The position numbers and the translations under genes were made by a program. Shown piece by piece: positions 8,063-17,514 of a stretch of 64,000 nt of DNA. The notes under the pieces were generated by a model, which ran no database searches, was not told where the DNA came from, and saw nothing but the letters and a program-made list of their open reading frames with translations. The DNA comes from CAZQVA01 sp964596685 (GTDB lineage Bacteria > Chlamydiota > Chlamydiia > Chlamydiales > VFKH01): assembly GCA_964596685.1 (NCBI GenBank), contig CAZQVA010000001.1:62001-126000 (forward strand). The letters run 5' to 3'. Position 1 is the stretch's first letter, and each line of letters starts with the position of its first letter.

Positions 8063-11003
8063 TAGCCCGCCACTTTTCAATCATTTGTATCGCAAGGGGC
8101 GCTGCTTCGCGCCCATAATCGCCAAAGCGTAAATATACAATCACGACGATTTCTGGCTTACTTGTCAAAGGATCCCCTTCGAAACCTACTGCTCCGAAGC
8201 CTATATGCTTCACCATCTCCTTGCCATCACTTCCCAAATGAATTCTTTCAACAACTTCCGCTGTGCTTGTCTTGCCAATCACTTCACTCTGAAGTTGACG
8301 GTAGCTTTGCATAACAGGCGAATCCGCCGCAAAAGTACGAATTAATGAAGAACGCGCCGTACCCTTTTTACCAATAATTACTTGATGCAAGGCATCAATA
8401 AGATAATTGCGGATAGCATGTGGCATAAAGAGTTGATGTAATACTTCTTCTTGGCGAGAAGTCACAATCGGGTCACTCTCATCTCCCGACACAAAAAGCG
8501 ATCCTAAACTTGGTTGCAGAACTTTTCCTCCATTCACAACAGCCGCTAACATGACAGCGCTTTGCAAGGGTGTAGAAACAAGAGTATGCTGACCAATAGA
8601 ACAGGAATATAACCCTGTTTTATTTTTTGATAAGTCAGAAGGAATATTGCCAGCCAATTCTGCAGGCAAATCAATTCCTGTAACATGTCCAAACCCGAAA
8701 TCATAAGCCGTTTTAGCTAATTCTTCAGGTGAAGAAATAACTTCTGCCGCCAGAAGAGCGAAATAAGGATTACTGGATGATTCCAATGCACCTGCTAAAT
8801 CAATAAAGCCGATACCTGGGTGATCACTTCGAGGAATTCTCCCCCCTTTATAGTACTGAGGAATAGCTGAGCCATCTTGCCTAAAGCCAATATTCCAGGC
8901 GGTTTTTTTAGAATTAAGATGTACATCGTCCGTGAAAAGAAAAGGGTTTAACCCTTCTGTCATCGCCTTACCCGAAAGATACCTTTCCTTTAACGCGATA
9001 TAAGCTGGAACGAGTTTAAACAAAGATCCAATTTGTGTTGACTGCCGACAGGCCCATGAACGACCATAACCAAGCCCTGTTTGAGGGTAAAAAGCAACAG
9101 CCAAATCTTGTAATGTAGCTTTCTGTTTGCCTAAAAATGGATAGTGCCCTTGCAAAGCAGATGTCATTTCATGAAATGAGCGAAAAGAGCTCAAGTATTC
9201 ACATGTTTGTGCTAATGGCCAACTCATAACACGATTTTGGAGAAAAGAGGGCGTATCAACATCGGCAAGAACTACCTCTTTCTTTAATACTTTTGCCAAT
9301 AATGCTATTCCATCTTGCTGCCAGAAATTATCAAATTGTCTTTTTTCCTCTTTTTCAAGATATTCAAGATAGGGTTTTGCATAGATATGTAGAGCCTTTT
9401 CCTCCGCTCTTTTCGTTTTTAAAAACTCCTTCTGATTGGCTTTTCTCCATTCAGCAAACTCACCCTGATGAAATTGCAGCCGGATCTGCTTTTTACATTC
9501 ATCTGCCCATTGTAACCAAGTACAATAATCCTCATGGTATTGTGAAAGATTTAAATATCCACACCAAGCAATTAATTCCTCTGAAAACCTACTTTTATCG
9601 AGCAATAAAGCTGACAGATCTTTACATAACATTTGGTCGTACTGATCTAAATCCTCGGGTGGATGCTGTTGCCACTCAAGAGCCTTCCAGATTTCAACTT
9701 TTGCAAGACGGTCAATAAGTGGATGCTGCTCTGACAAAATCATTTGTAAATAACTCGTCCAAGAGAGAAATCGTTCTTCTGTTTTGCCTTTCATCACCCT
9801 ATCTAACGGTATACGACGCTCCCAAATTGCTTGTAAATAATCGCGATTTTCGAGCCATTTGGAGACTGAACGCGCCTTTTTTACTTTTTCTGTTGTACTT
9901 GCTGAACGGACAAAATCATTGGGATCAAAGCGAGGATAGGAGGCAAGTGCTAGCACTTCACCAGTATTAGGATCAAGTGCAACAATTGCACCTCCTTTGA
10001 TCCAGGGTTGTTTGATAGGAAGAAAATGATGTGTCTTTTTATCTACCTTAACGCTTTTACCCTCTCTAAGAGACTCATTTTGCTCTAATAGTTCTTCAGC
10101 AAAGGCTTGTAATTCGCTAGAAATGCTCAGCAAGACGCGCTGCCCATTCATCACATGTTGAGATTGTTCTTGAGGGGTAACCTCCCTGCCCAATCGATCA
10201 GAAGTAAAAAACTGTTTCCCCCATTTACCACGCAACCGCTCTTCATAATACGCCTCTATGCCGCTTTTACCTACAACATCATGAATGCGATAAGCATAGC
10301 ATTCCAATTCTTGCAGACGTTTTTCAACATCGGCAAAAGAATGAAAACCAGCAGGAAATGCGAGGGCCTCTGCGTCGATTGACCTGTTTAAAAATTCTTT
10401 CAGGGCGCGCATCTCTGAAATCACATCGTCGTATTCCCGTTGGCTAATGGCACCTATATAACCGAGAATGTGACAGGCAACCTGTCCTTGGGGATAACTT
10501 CTTTTTGAGCTCTCTTCAAGAATAAGCCCTGGCCATTGCCCTTCAAGCAACTTGAGGCGATAAAACTGCGACTCTGTGAGATCCTCTTGCAAGACGAAAG
10601 GGATATGGCTTAAAAGAGCTGCTTTTGCCCAAATAAGATCCTCAATATCTTCTTTCGGCATACCTAAAATCGGTTCAAGCTGGGCACAAAATTGCGTGAC
10701 GTATTCGCGACGCTCAGATTTTTTTAATCCCTTGCACATCTGCTGCCAAACAACAAGAGCGTTATATTTCACTTTATTAACAGCAAGCGGGATATTGAAA
10801 CGGTCCCGTATTGTTCCTCTTTGAGCAGGAATTAATAGGGATCGTTGCTGAGGTTTATTAGCAGCTATTAGCGCTGTTTCATGATCAAATACGGAAAGCT
10901 GCCAGATTCTCCAAATCAAAACAGCAAATACGCATACAAGCAATCTAACAGCAATATTTGCCTTTATAGAAACGGGATTGGGAGGAATCATTGACTCTCT
11001 CAT
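8028..11003 (-). CDS. pbp2: Penicillin-binding protein 2 (class B transpeptidase)
   Basis: This is a monofunctional DD-transpeptidase that cross-links septal peptidoglycan. The 991-residue protein has one N-terminal membrane anchor (about 17-37), a dimerisation-type domain starting at PAQRGTIRDR, and the catalytic motifs SLFK (Ser660), SSN (about 739-741) and KTS (about 909-911). It is much longer than typical PBP2 or FtsI (about 600 residues) because of a charged, largely helical insertion at about residues 370-630; chlamydial PBP2 is likewise enlarged (over 1000 residues in Chlamydia). It agrees with peptidoglycan use in division of chlamydiae lacking FtsZ. An AAGAG motif precedes the ATG at 11003. 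It is transcribed convergently with the Wzc-like gene. Confidence 0.9.
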   Translation of the reverse strand: MRESMIPPNPVSIKANIAVRLLVCVFAVLIWRIWQLSVFDHETALIAANKPQQRSLLIPAQRGTIRDRFNIPLAVNKVKYNALVVWQQMCKGLKKSERREYVTQFCAQLEPILGMPKEDIEDLIWAKAALLSHIPFVLQEDLTESQFYRLKLLEGQWPGLILEESSKRSYPQGQVACHILGYIGAISQREYDDVISEMRALKEFLNRSIDAEALAFPAGFHSFADVEKRLQELECYAYRIHDVVGKSGIEAYYEERLRGKWGKQFFTSDRLGREVTPQEQSQHVMNGQRVLLSISSELQAFAEELLEQNESLREGKSVKVDKKTHHFLPIKQPWIKGGAIVALDPNTGEVLALASYPRFDPNDFVRSASTTEKVKKARSVSKWLENRDYLQAIWERRIPLDRVMKGKTEERFLSWTSYLQMILSEQHPLIDRLAKVEIWKALEWQQHPPEDLDQYDQMLCKDLSALLLDKSRFSEELIAWCGYLNLSQYHEDYCTWLQWADECKKQIRLQFHQGEFAEWRKANQKEFLKTKRAEEKALHIYAKPYLEYLEKEEKRQFDNFWQQDGIALLAKVLKKEVVLADVDTPSFLQNRVMSWPLAQTCEYLSSFRSFHEMTSALQGHYPFLGKQKATLQDLAVAFYPQTGLGYGRSWACRQSTQIGSLFKLVPAYIALKERYLSGKAMTEGLNPFLFTDDVHLNSKKTAWNIGFRQDGSAIPQYYKGGRIPRSDHPGIGFIDLAGALESSSNPYFALLAAEVISSPEELAKTAYDFGFGHVTGIDLPAELAGNIPSDLSKNKTGLYSCSIGQHTLVSTPLQSAVMLAAVVNGGKVLQPSLGSLFVSGDESDPIVTSRQEEVLHQLFMPHAIRNYLIDALHQVIIGKKGTARSSLIRTFAADSPVMQSYRQLQSEVIGKTSTAEVVERIHLGSDGKEMVKHIGFGAVGFEGDPLTSKPEIVVIVYLRFGDYGREAAPLAIQMIEKWRAIKARHLPSSQK

Positions 11004-11099
11004 ATACTATACTCTTGGCTACTAGACCCCTTTTCGAAGAAGGTGATACGTTATACCATTCTGTAGAAAAGTGATCTCAAAGTCAAACACCGAAAAAGA

Positions 11100-11129
11100 T
11101 TGCAAGAAAGTATCCACATTGCATACAAT
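11100..11129 (+). promoter_or_regulatory. Candidate sigma-66 type promoter for tRNA-Gly/rpsB
   Basis: TTGCAA (11100-11105) and TACAAT (11124-11129) are separated by 18 bp and lie 13 bp before the 5' end of tRNA-Gly. They fit the major chlamydial sigma factor consensus, which resembles that of E. coli sigma-70. The following rpsB-tsf-pyrH-frr genes could be read from the same transcript. Confidence 0.5.
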
Positions 11130-11142
11130 CCTTAACGCACTT

Positions 11143-11213
11143 GCGCCTGTAGTTCAATGGTAGAACCGTAGCCTTCCAAGCTACTTGTGTCAGTTCGATT
11201 CTGATCAGGCGCT
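11143..11213 (+). tRNA. tRNA-Gly (anticodon UCC)
   Basis: The 71-nt cloverleaf has acceptor arms GCGCCTG/CAGGCGC, a D arm beginning TAGTTCAATGG and the anticodon loop CTTCCAA with anticodon TCC. Its T loop reads GTTCGATTC. The CCA end is not encoded. It lies about 80 bp upstream of rpsB. Confidence 0.95.
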
Positions 11214-11294
11214 TAATTTTCATCTTAAACCAAGACCGAAATCACATGAAACAACGTGTGATGCCGTCGTCAAACCAAAAAAAAGGGACAAGGC

Positions 11295-12032
11295 TTGGCA
11301 CAACTCACTATTGAAGAACTGCTTGAAGCAGGTGCGCATTTTGGACACCAAAAGCGCCGCTGGAATCCAAAGATGAAACGCTTCATCTTTGAAGAACGCA
11401 ACGGTCTTTACATCATCGACCTGGCAAAAACTCTCCACCAAATTCGCGTGGCGACTGCTGCTCTTAAAGAAATTGTCGCTTCTCGTAAAACGATTTTGTT
11501 CGTAGGCACAAAAAAACAAGCTAAAAGCGTTGTGAAAGAATGCGCAGAAGCTTGTAATGAATTTTACGTTGCAGAACGCTGGTTGGGCGGAATGCTAACC
11601 AACCTGCAAACAATTCGTCAATCGATTAAAAAGCTTGAACGTGTTGAAAAACGTGTGTCAGATGGTGGCGACGGTTTAACAAAGAAAGAACTCTCTCTGC
11701 TTATTAAAGACCAAGAAAAGCTGGATAAAAACCTCAGCGGTATTCGCTCCATGCGCAAGACGCCTGGCCTGGTTATCGTTGTCGATCCACATCGCGAGCA
11801 TATCGCCGTTGCGGAAGCCAAGAAATTAGGCATCCCAGTGATGGCACTTGTCGACACAAACTGTGATCCAGATCCAATTGACTATGTCATTCCTTGCAAC
11901 GATGACGCGCTAAAAAGCGTTAAATTGATTCTACAGGCTTTGACATCAGCTATCATGGAACAAAAGAATGACATGCACATGCATTCGATGAAAGATGATA
12001 CAGAAGTTGCTCAGGAGCAAGAAGAAGCATGA
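11295..12032 (+). CDS. rpsB: 30S ribosomal protein S2
   Basis: The 245-residue protein matches S2: AGAHFGHQKRRWNPKM near the start, WLGGMLTN, the central coiled coil and PVMALVDTNCDP. S2 joins late in small-subunit assembly and holds S1. The start appears to be TTG at 11295, with AGGG 7 nt upstream. No in-frame ATG or GTG lies at a position that would give a normal N terminus. It overlaps tsf by 4 bp (ATGA), indicating translational coupling in an rpsB-tsf-pyrH-frr operon. Confidence 0.95.
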   Translation: MAQLTIEELLEAGAHFGHQKRRWNPKMKRFIFEERNGLYIIDLAKTLHQIRVATAALKEIVASRKTILFVGTKKQAKSVVKECAEACNEFYVAERWLGGMLTNLQTIRQSIKKLERVEKRVSDGGDGLTKKELSLLIKDQEKLDKNLSGIRSMRKTPGLVIVVDPHREHIAVAEAKKLGIPVMALVDTNCDPDPIDYVIPCNDDALKSVKLILQALTSAIMEQKNDMHMHSMKDDTEVAQEQEEA

Positions 12033-12871
12033 TTACAGCAAAAATGATTCAAGAGCTTCGTTCGCGCACTGGAGTAGGCATGGCAAAGTGCAAAGAAGCA
12101 CTCGAAGCTACTAACGGCGACATGGAAGCTGCTATTTCTAACCTTCGTAAAGCCGGAATTGCCTCTGCAACAAAAAAAGACAGCCGTGAGACAAGAGAAG
12201 GGCTCATCGCTTTTGCTGAAACTGAAAATGCCTTAGCTATTGTTGAAGTCAATGCGGAAACTGATTTTGTCGTAAAGAATGATGTTTTCCAAAAATTCTT
12301 AGCCGAAGTGGCTAAAGAAGCTGCGGTCACTTGTCCTGCATCTGTGGAAGCGTTTTCAGCTCAAAAATACTCCCAAGATGCTTCACTGACGATTGATGAA
12401 TACCGTGCATTAGCTATCCAGACTATTGGAGAAAACATCAAGATTCAGCGCATAGCTATTTTCAAGAAAAGCAATAATCTCTCCTTGGCTTGCTATTCCC
12501 ATATGGGTGGCAAACTGGTAACCTTTGCGGAAATTGAAGGCAGCAATGAACTAACAGCCGTTGCAAAAGATGTAGCCATGCATATTGCAGCCGAAGCTCC
12601 CACTTATCTTGCCCCATCTGATGTACCAGAAGATGTCAAGAAACAAGAGGAAGAGATCGCTGCAGCGCAAGTAGTCGGCAAGCCTGATGCGATTCGCGCA
12701 AAGATCGTTGAAGGCAAGCTCAATGCCTTTTATGATAGTGTATGCTTGTTGCGCCAGAAGTTTATCAAAGATCCTTCGCTCTCCATTGAAGAGTATATCA
12801 AAAAGAGCGCATCTGGAAAACCTGTGACACTCAAACGTTTCTTGCGCTGGAAAGTAGGTGAAGGTGTTTAG
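12029..12871 (+). CDS. tsf: Elongation factor Ts
   Basis: EF-Ts is the nucleotide exchange factor that recycles EF-Tu. The 280-residue protein has the N-terminal UBA-like domain (IQELRSRTGVGMAKCKEAL), the TDFVVKND motif that contacts the EF-Tu G domain, and the conserved C-terminal region. Length is normal for chlamydiae. The start ATG overlaps the rpsB stop. EF-Tu itself is encoded at 55.4-56.6 kb in this window. Confidence 0.96.
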   Translation: MITAKMIQELRSRTGVGMAKCKEALEATNGDMEAAISNLRKAGIASATKKDSRETREGLIAFAETENALAIVEVNAETDFVVKNDVFQKFLAEVAKEAAVTCPASVEAFSAQKYSQDASLTIDEYRALAIQTIGENIKIQRIAIFKKSNNLSLACYSHMGGKLVTFAEIEGSNELTAVAKDVAMHIAAEAPTYLAPSDVPEDVKKQEEEIAAAQVVGKPDAIRAKIVEGKLNAFYDSVCLLRQKFIKDPSLSIEEYIKKSASGKPVTLKRFLRWKVGEGV

Positions 12872-12889
12872 TCTTTCAGGATATAACAC

Positions 12890-13588
12890 ATGACCTACCG
12901 CAGAGTCCTTTTAAAACTCTCTGGTGAAGCCCTTGCAGATGGTAAGGGCTTTTTTTCTGCCTCTAAATTAAAGAATATTCTTGATAGCTTGCATGGTCTC
13001 TGGAAACAGGGCATCGAAATCGGTATTGTGATTGGAGGCGGCAATCTATTTCGCGGAGCGCGTCAAGAAGGTTTGTCGATTGATCGCGTGACAGCAGATC
13101 ATATTGGCATGCTAGCTACCGCGATGAATGGATTAGCTTTAAAAGATGCGCTTCAGCAATACGGGTTACCTACTGAAGTTTTTAACTCCTTTCCACTTCC
13201 ACTTGCTTCCTTTTATACTCCAAATATTGCTATTGAAGCCCTTTCGACAAAAAAAATCTGTATTTTTTCTGGCGGCACAGGAATCCCCTTCTTTTCTACC
13301 GATACCGCAGCTGTTATTCGCGCCTTGGAGACAAAATGTGATATTGTGTTGAAAGCCACAAAAGTCAATGGTGTCTTTGACAAGGATCCCATAAAATATC
13401 CAGATGCTATTCACTATGATCGAATTCACTATTCTGAAGTGATCGAAAAAAAACTAGAAGTTCTCGATCTTGCAGCTTGTGCCTTATGCTGCGAGAATAA
13501 CTTGCCAATCCTTGTATTCGATCTTTTTACTGAAAATTCTCTTCAACTTGCAGTCGAAAATCAAAAAATTGGCACACTAATCCATTAG
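12890..13588 (+). CDS. pyrH: UMP kinase
   Basis: This enzyme phosphorylates UMP to UDP in pyrimidine nucleotide supply. The 232-residue amino-acid-kinase-fold protein shows RVLLKLSGEAL at the N terminus, VIGGGNLFRG, DHIGMLATAMNG and FSGGTGIPFFSTDTAA, all signatures of bacterial hexameric UMP kinases. It starts 18 bp after tsf. TTAGACTTCTTTC, part of a dispersed palindrome family, overlaps the stop (13585-13597). Confidence 0.96.
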   Translation: MTYRRVLLKLSGEALADGKGFFSASKLKNILDSLHGLWKQGIEIGIVIGGGNLFRGARQEGLSIDRVTADHIGMLATAMNGLALKDALQQYGLPTEVFNSFPLPLASFYTPNIAIEALSTKKICIFSGGTGIPFFSTDTAAVIRALETKCDIVLKATKVNGVFDKDPIKYPDAIHYDRIHYSEVIEKKLEVLDLAACALCCENNLPILVFDLFTENSLQLAVENQKIGTLIH

Positions 13589-13687
13589 ACTTCTTTCCTT
13601 CAACACAGGTTATTCTGTAGAATGTCTCCTAATTGAACTTTAGATAAACAGAGATTGCAGATAGTTTTGCAAAAGGACCCAAATATC

Positions 13688-14236
13688 ATGACAATAGAAC
13701 AGTCAAAAACAAAAATGGGTGCTGTTATTGAGCACCTAAAAACTGAACTTAAAAGCATACGCACAGGTCGTGCTAATCCAGGCTTCCTCGATGGCGTTCA
13801 GGTCGAGTCATTCGGTTCAATGGTGAAACTAAAAGCCGTTGGCAACGTAACATTAAGCGATCCACGCACGCTTTTAGTGACACCTTTTGATCCTTCCATG
13901 GCGAGCACTATTGGAAAAGCAATAGAAAAAGCCAATTTAGGTGTACAAGTGGTTATAGATGGAAATGCAGTGCGCATAAAAGTCCCTTCCATGGATAGCG
14001 CTGTACGTCAAGAAATGGTTAAATTGTGTAAGCGCAAGGCTGAAGAGGCAAAAATTAGCATTCGCAATATCCGAAGAGACGGCAATGAAGCTGCTAAAAA
14101 GGCCAAAGCCTCTGGAGAGCTCACTGAAGACCAACAAAAGCGCGCTGAAAAACAGATCCAAGAGCATACAGACAAGTTTTGTGCAGAAGTTGATACATTG
14201 TGTGCAGAAAAAGAGAAAGAGGTGCTTGCAGTTTAA
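13688..14236 (+). CDS. frr: Ribosome recycling factor
   Basis: RRF with EF-G splits post-termination ribosomes. The protein from ATG 13688 is 182 residues, the expected length, with RTGRANPGFLDGVQVE and the C-terminal helices (RNIRRDGNEAAKKAKASG, then EKEVLAV). An upstream in-frame TTG at 13655 would add eleven residues not seen in the family. It closes the rpsB-tsf-pyrH-frr cluster and is followed by two tRNA genes. Confidence 0.95.
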   Translation: MTIEQSKTKMGAVIEHLKTELKSIRTGRANPGFLDGVQVESFGSMVKLKAVGNVTLSDPRTLLVTPFDPSMASTIGKAIEKANLGVQVVIDGNAVRIKVPSMDSAVRQEMVKLCKRKAEEAKISIRNIRRDGNEAAKKAKASGELTEDQQKRAEKQIQEHTDKFCAEVDTLCAEKEKEVLAV

Positions 14237-14351
14237 TAAGCGCTTTGTTATGATTTTGGGCATCTTGTTGCTCTTTACTAGAAATGTAGGGAAGAGTTTA
14301 AGAAGATGCCATTAAAGCTTGTTATAAGTTTTTAGTAACAGGTTTAAAGCT

Positions 14352-14426
14352 GGCCCCATCGTCTAGTCAGGTCTAGGACACCGGATTTTCATTCCGTCAA
14401 CAGGGGTTCGAATCCCCTTGGGGTCA
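14352..14426 (+). tRNA. tRNA-Glu (anticodon UUC)
   Basis: The 75-nt cloverleaf has acceptor GGCCCCA/TGGGGTC with one G-U pair, anticodon loop TTTTCAT (anticodon TTC) and T arm AGGGG-TTCGAAT-CCCCT. The outermost anticodon-stem pair is C27-U43, a mismatch; the other four pairs are intact. This tRNA is also the glutamate donor for haem synthesis by the C5 route, for which hemC is in this window. Confidence 0.93.
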
Positions 14427-14447
14427 ACATTTCTTTATTTCTTTTAT

Positions 14448-14521
14448 GAGTCTTTAGCTCAGTTGGTTAGAGCACCTCACTTTTAATGAGGGGGTCGATG
14501 GTTCGAGTCCATCAAGACTCA
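14448..14521 (+). tRNA. tRNA-Lys (anticodon UUU)
   Basis: The 74-nt cloverleaf has acceptor GAGTCTT/AAGACTC, D arm TAGCTCAGTTGGTTAGAG, anticodon loop CTTTTAA and T loop GTTCGAGTC. It lies 21 bp after tRNA-Glu and is probably co-transcribed with it. Confidence 0.95.
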
Positions 14522-14602
14522 TGTTTTCATTTTTGTTCTCAAAACACCCTCGCAATAACTTTCTTGCAACATTCTTAAACGATATACTATCATGCAAGAA
14601 CC

Positions 14603-15337
14603 ATGACAATATCCACAAATAATACAGATCACTTTGAGGGTCTTAATCCACTTGAACATATTCACAAGAAACGAGCAGAAGAAATTCATGGCGCTTTCTT
14701 GAGCCCCCCTTGGTCTTCATTTTTCGACGCAACTGTCGCCATCACTCTCCTCCTATTTATTCTTGTTCTCATCTCTAACCAAGTAAATTTCGCAATTGAC
14801 TGGAGAATTCTGACAGTCATTTCAAGTGCACTTACTTTAGCATGCGCAGGACGTTTTGGATGGATTGGTTATCGCCGCCTTGAACGCCTCCACCGACTTG
14901 TACAGCAAGAGAGGTATGAAATTGAACATCATCGTCCGCAAGAAAGAGAAGAGCTGATTGCTCTCTATGGGGCAAAAGGAATGAGCGGCCAGCTCCTCGA
15001 TCAAGTCGTCGACTTCTTAATGGCTGACGATGAGCGTTTATTAAAGGTCATGTTAGAAGAAGAAATGGGGCTTGTGTTGGCTTGCGAACCACATCCCCTG
15101 CAATATGCTTTTAGCGGATTTCTTGGGGCGCTTTTTGCTTCTTGTCTTTTTATCATCCTCTTTAGCGCGACTCCTTTACTCAGTCTCTTTTGGGCCCCTA
15201 TTGCTATTGGAATTTCTGGTGGTTTGGTTGCTTACATGGAACAAAACGACATTCTTAGCGGCGTTCTATGGGCATTAGGTATCATGGGGCTTGCCACAGG
15301 CACAACACTTCTTCTCATTCACATGATTCTGCAATAG
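14603..15337 (+). CDS. VIT1/CCC1-like membrane protein, putative metal transporter
   Basis: The 244-residue protein has two N-terminal membrane helices (about 44-65 and 70-85). A charged cytoplasmic segment (about 90-160) reads EELIALYGAKGMSGQLLDQV and continues with DFLMADDERLLKVMLEEE. Three or four C-terminal helices follow. The segment resembles the metal-binding helical domain of VIT1/CCC1 iron-manganese transporters (regular Glu residues, then GL). The first two helices are poorly conserved relative to that family, so transport activity is inferred. It lies 36 bp upstream of a P-type metal ATPase, the same pairing recalled for Chlamydia CT728-CT727. A TATACT box precedes the start. Confidence 0.6.
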   Translation: MTISTNNTDHFEGLNPLEHIHKKRAEEIHGAFLSPPWSSFFDATVAITLLLFILVLISNQVNFAIDWRILTVISSALTLACAGRFGWIGYRRLERLHRLVQQERYEIEHHRPQEREELIALYGAKGMSGQLLDQVVDFLMADDERLLKVMLEEEMGLVLACEPHPLQYAFSGFLGALFASCLFIILFSATPLLSLFWAPIAIGISGGLVAYMEQNDILSGVLWALGIMGLATGTTLLLIHMILQ

Positions 15338-15373
15338 GCTGCTCGCACAACTAGGGTTCTTTTGAAGGAAAAA

Positions 15374-17350
15374 ATGACATCTCCTTATCTTTTTACTGAG
15401 TTTATAGAATCTGGCTTTGAAGAATATCAAAGTCCATTTCTTACACCGCAAGCAAAACGCTGGTCAAAAAACTTATCTCTGAAAAGCGCCCTTTTTTCAG
15501 CTTTCCTATTAGCTCTATCCTTTGGTCTCTCCTTTCTGCCACAAGGGTTCTATATTTCAAGGCTTCTTCTTCTATTTGTCTATTTTTTAGCCGGAATCCC
15601 TTCTTTAATCGGCGCTATAAGAGATCTTAAGCACCTGGAATTAAATATTGACATCTTGATGACTTTGGCCGCATTTCTATCTGCTATTATTGGCAGTGAA
15701 ATGGAGGGAGGCCTCCTTCTCGTCTTATTTGCCATTTCAGGAGCTATTGAAGATAGTGTTACAAGTCGTGCAAAATCCAGCATTAGTGAATTACGAGCCC
15801 TTGCACCCATGCAAGCTAGTTGCCTTAATGCCGACGGATCCGTGACGGATCGCTCCGTCAAGGATATAACAAAAGGCATGCATATCCTTGTTAAAGCTGG
15901 TCAAATCGTACCCCTAGATGGCATTGTCATCAGTGGCGAATCCAGCCTTAATCTCGTCCATCTTACAGGAGAAAATCTCCCCTCCCCTAAAACAATCAAT
16001 GACACCGCACCTGCAGGGGCACGTAATTTGGATGGTGTATTAATTCTCGAAGTCACGCACACGAGTCAAGAATCTAGTATTGCACGCCTTATCGACTTGA
16101 TTTGCCAAGCTCAAGATGCAAAACCTCGCTTACAGCGCTGGATGGACCGTTTTAGTCATATTTATGCGACAAGCATCATTTTACTTGCTTGCCTCTTCGC
16201 CGGCACATTCCCCTTTCTTTTCAATATCCCCTTTCTCGGGGTAGAAGGTGGATTGTACCGCGCATTGGCCTTTCTTATTGCAGCGTCTCCTTGTGCTCTT
16301 ATCTTAGCACTTCCTATTGCTTATTTAAGCTCCGTAAGTAACTGCGCTAAACATGGGATTTTACTAAAAGGCGGTATTGTACTCGATGCACTCAATCAGT
16401 GTCGCGCCATCGCCTTCGACAAGACAGGGACTCTCACGACAGGGAATCTCACCTGTATCTCTTTCGAGAATTTATCCGCTAATGGCACACGTCATGCGGC
16501 CTTAGCCATCTGTCATGGATTGGAAAAAAATGCCGTTCATCCCGTTGCACGCGCCTTATGTAAATATGCCGAACAGGAGCATGTAGCACCCGCCTCTATC
16601 GAACAATTCCGTTTTCTCTCTGGCAGGGGGGTATGCGGTATGTCTGATGGCTGGGAGGTCTATTTGGGTAAACCTGATATTTCATCCATTGAACTGCCCC
16701 CGTCGGCTCACAAAATCATGGAAACTACCATTGCCGAAGCACATGAAAAGGGGCAACTCGTTTCTATGCTGATTATGAAACATCAGGGTGAGTCTCAAGT
16801 ATGGCTCATGCGCTTTGAAGATACCATTCGCCCCAAAATGCGCAACATGATTGAAGAGCTACAAAAACGTTTTTTCCTTGTTATGCTGACAGGGGACCAT
16901 CAAGTCAGCGCTCAGCGAGTTGCAGACGCAATTGGTCTCAAACATTATTACGCAAATCTTACCCCTGAGGAAAAACTCACAAAAGTTAGTGAGCTAACAG
17001 ATCGCGAAGGTTTAGTTATGATTGGCGATGGAATTAACGATGCTCCTGCCCTTACGAGGGCAACTGTAGGCATTTCAATGGGAAAGGTTGGCAGCACTAC
17101 GGCTATGGACGCTTCTGATGCCATTCTCTTACACGATAATCTAGAAGCTATTCATTGGCTATTCGGACAGGCATCAAAAACGCGCCGCATTCTTTTTGAG
17201 AATGTGACTGTAGCCTTAGCTGCCATTGTCTTTGCCTCTATCCCAGCACTACTGGGATGGGTCCCGTTATGGCTTGCTGTCATTATGCATGAAGGTGGAA
17301 CAGTTATTGTAGGATTAAACAGTCTACGTCTGTTGAAAGAGCCTTTTTAG
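15374..17350 (+). CDS. zntA: Heavy-metal-transporting P1B-type ATPase (ZntA-like)
   Basis: This protein pumps metal ions across the inner membrane using an aspartyl-phosphate intermediate. The 658-residue sequence has the transmembrane SPC metal motif (AASPCALILALPIA), the phosphorylation motif DKTGTLTTG, the HP locus (EKNAVHPVAR), the ATP-binding hinge GDGINDAPAL and two C-terminal helices. It has no N-terminal CxxC heavy-metal domain; the N terminus is a short acidic stretch, as in chlamydial homologues. SPC is typical of Zn/Cd/Pb or Cu pumps, so the exact metal is uncertain. The ATG at 15374 follows AAGGA by 4 nt and is preferred over a TTG at 15362. Confidence 0.88.
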   Translation: MTSPYLFTEFIESGFEEYQSPFLTPQAKRWSKNLSLKSALFSAFLLALSFGLSFLPQGFYISRLLLLFVYFLAGIPSLIGAIRDLKHLELNIDILMTLAAFLSAIIGSEMEGGLLLVLFAISGAIEDSVTSRAKSSISELRALAPMQASCLNADGSVTDRSVKDITKGMHILVKAGQIVPLDGIVISGESSLNLVHLTGENLPSPKTINDTAPAGARNLDGVLILEVTHTSQESSIARLIDLICQAQDAKPRLQRWMDRFSHIYATSIILLACLFAGTFPFLFNIPFLGVEGGLYRALAFLIAASPCALILALPIAYLSSVSNCAKHGILLKGGIVLDALNQCRAIAFDKTGTLTTGNLTCISFENLSANGTRHAALAICHGLEKNAVHPVARALCKYAEQEHVAPASIEQFRFLSGRGVCGMSDGWEVYLGKPDISSIELPPSAHKIMETTIAEAHEKGQLVSMLIMKHQGESQVWLMRFEDTIRPKMRNMIEELQKRFFLVMLTGDHQVSAQRVADAIGLKHYYANLTPEEKLTKVSELTDREGLVMIGDGINDAPALTRATVGISMGKVGSTTAMDASDAILLHDNLEAIHWLFGQASKTRRILFENVTVALAAIVFASIPALLGWVPLWLAVIMHEGGTVIVGLNSLRLLKEPF

Positions 17351-17370
17351 AAAAAGTCTAAAGAATAAAA

Positions 17371-17454
17371 TGCGGTCAAGATGACTCGAACATCCACTGA
17401 GTTGCCCCAACTAGAACCTGAATCTAGCGCGTCTACCAATTCCGCCATGACCGC
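17371..17454 (-). tRNA. tRNA-Leu (anticodon CAG)
   Basis: The 84-nt class II tRNA on the minus strand has acceptor GCGGTCA/TGACCGC, D arm starting GGCGGAATTGGTAGACGCG, anticodon stem-loop CTAGA-TTCAGGT-TCTAG and a long variable arm. It lies convergently against the ATPase gene. Confidence 0.95.
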
Positions 17455-17514
17455 AAAATCTCGGACAAAAGTCTATCAATTTACAAATTATGGCGCAATC
17501 TAAAGTCCAGTGAA

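Noticed and set aside
9293..9718. 141-codon plus-strand open frame inside pbp2
   Set aside because: It is antisense to a conserved gene; codons mirror the pbp2 frame and no start signal is present.
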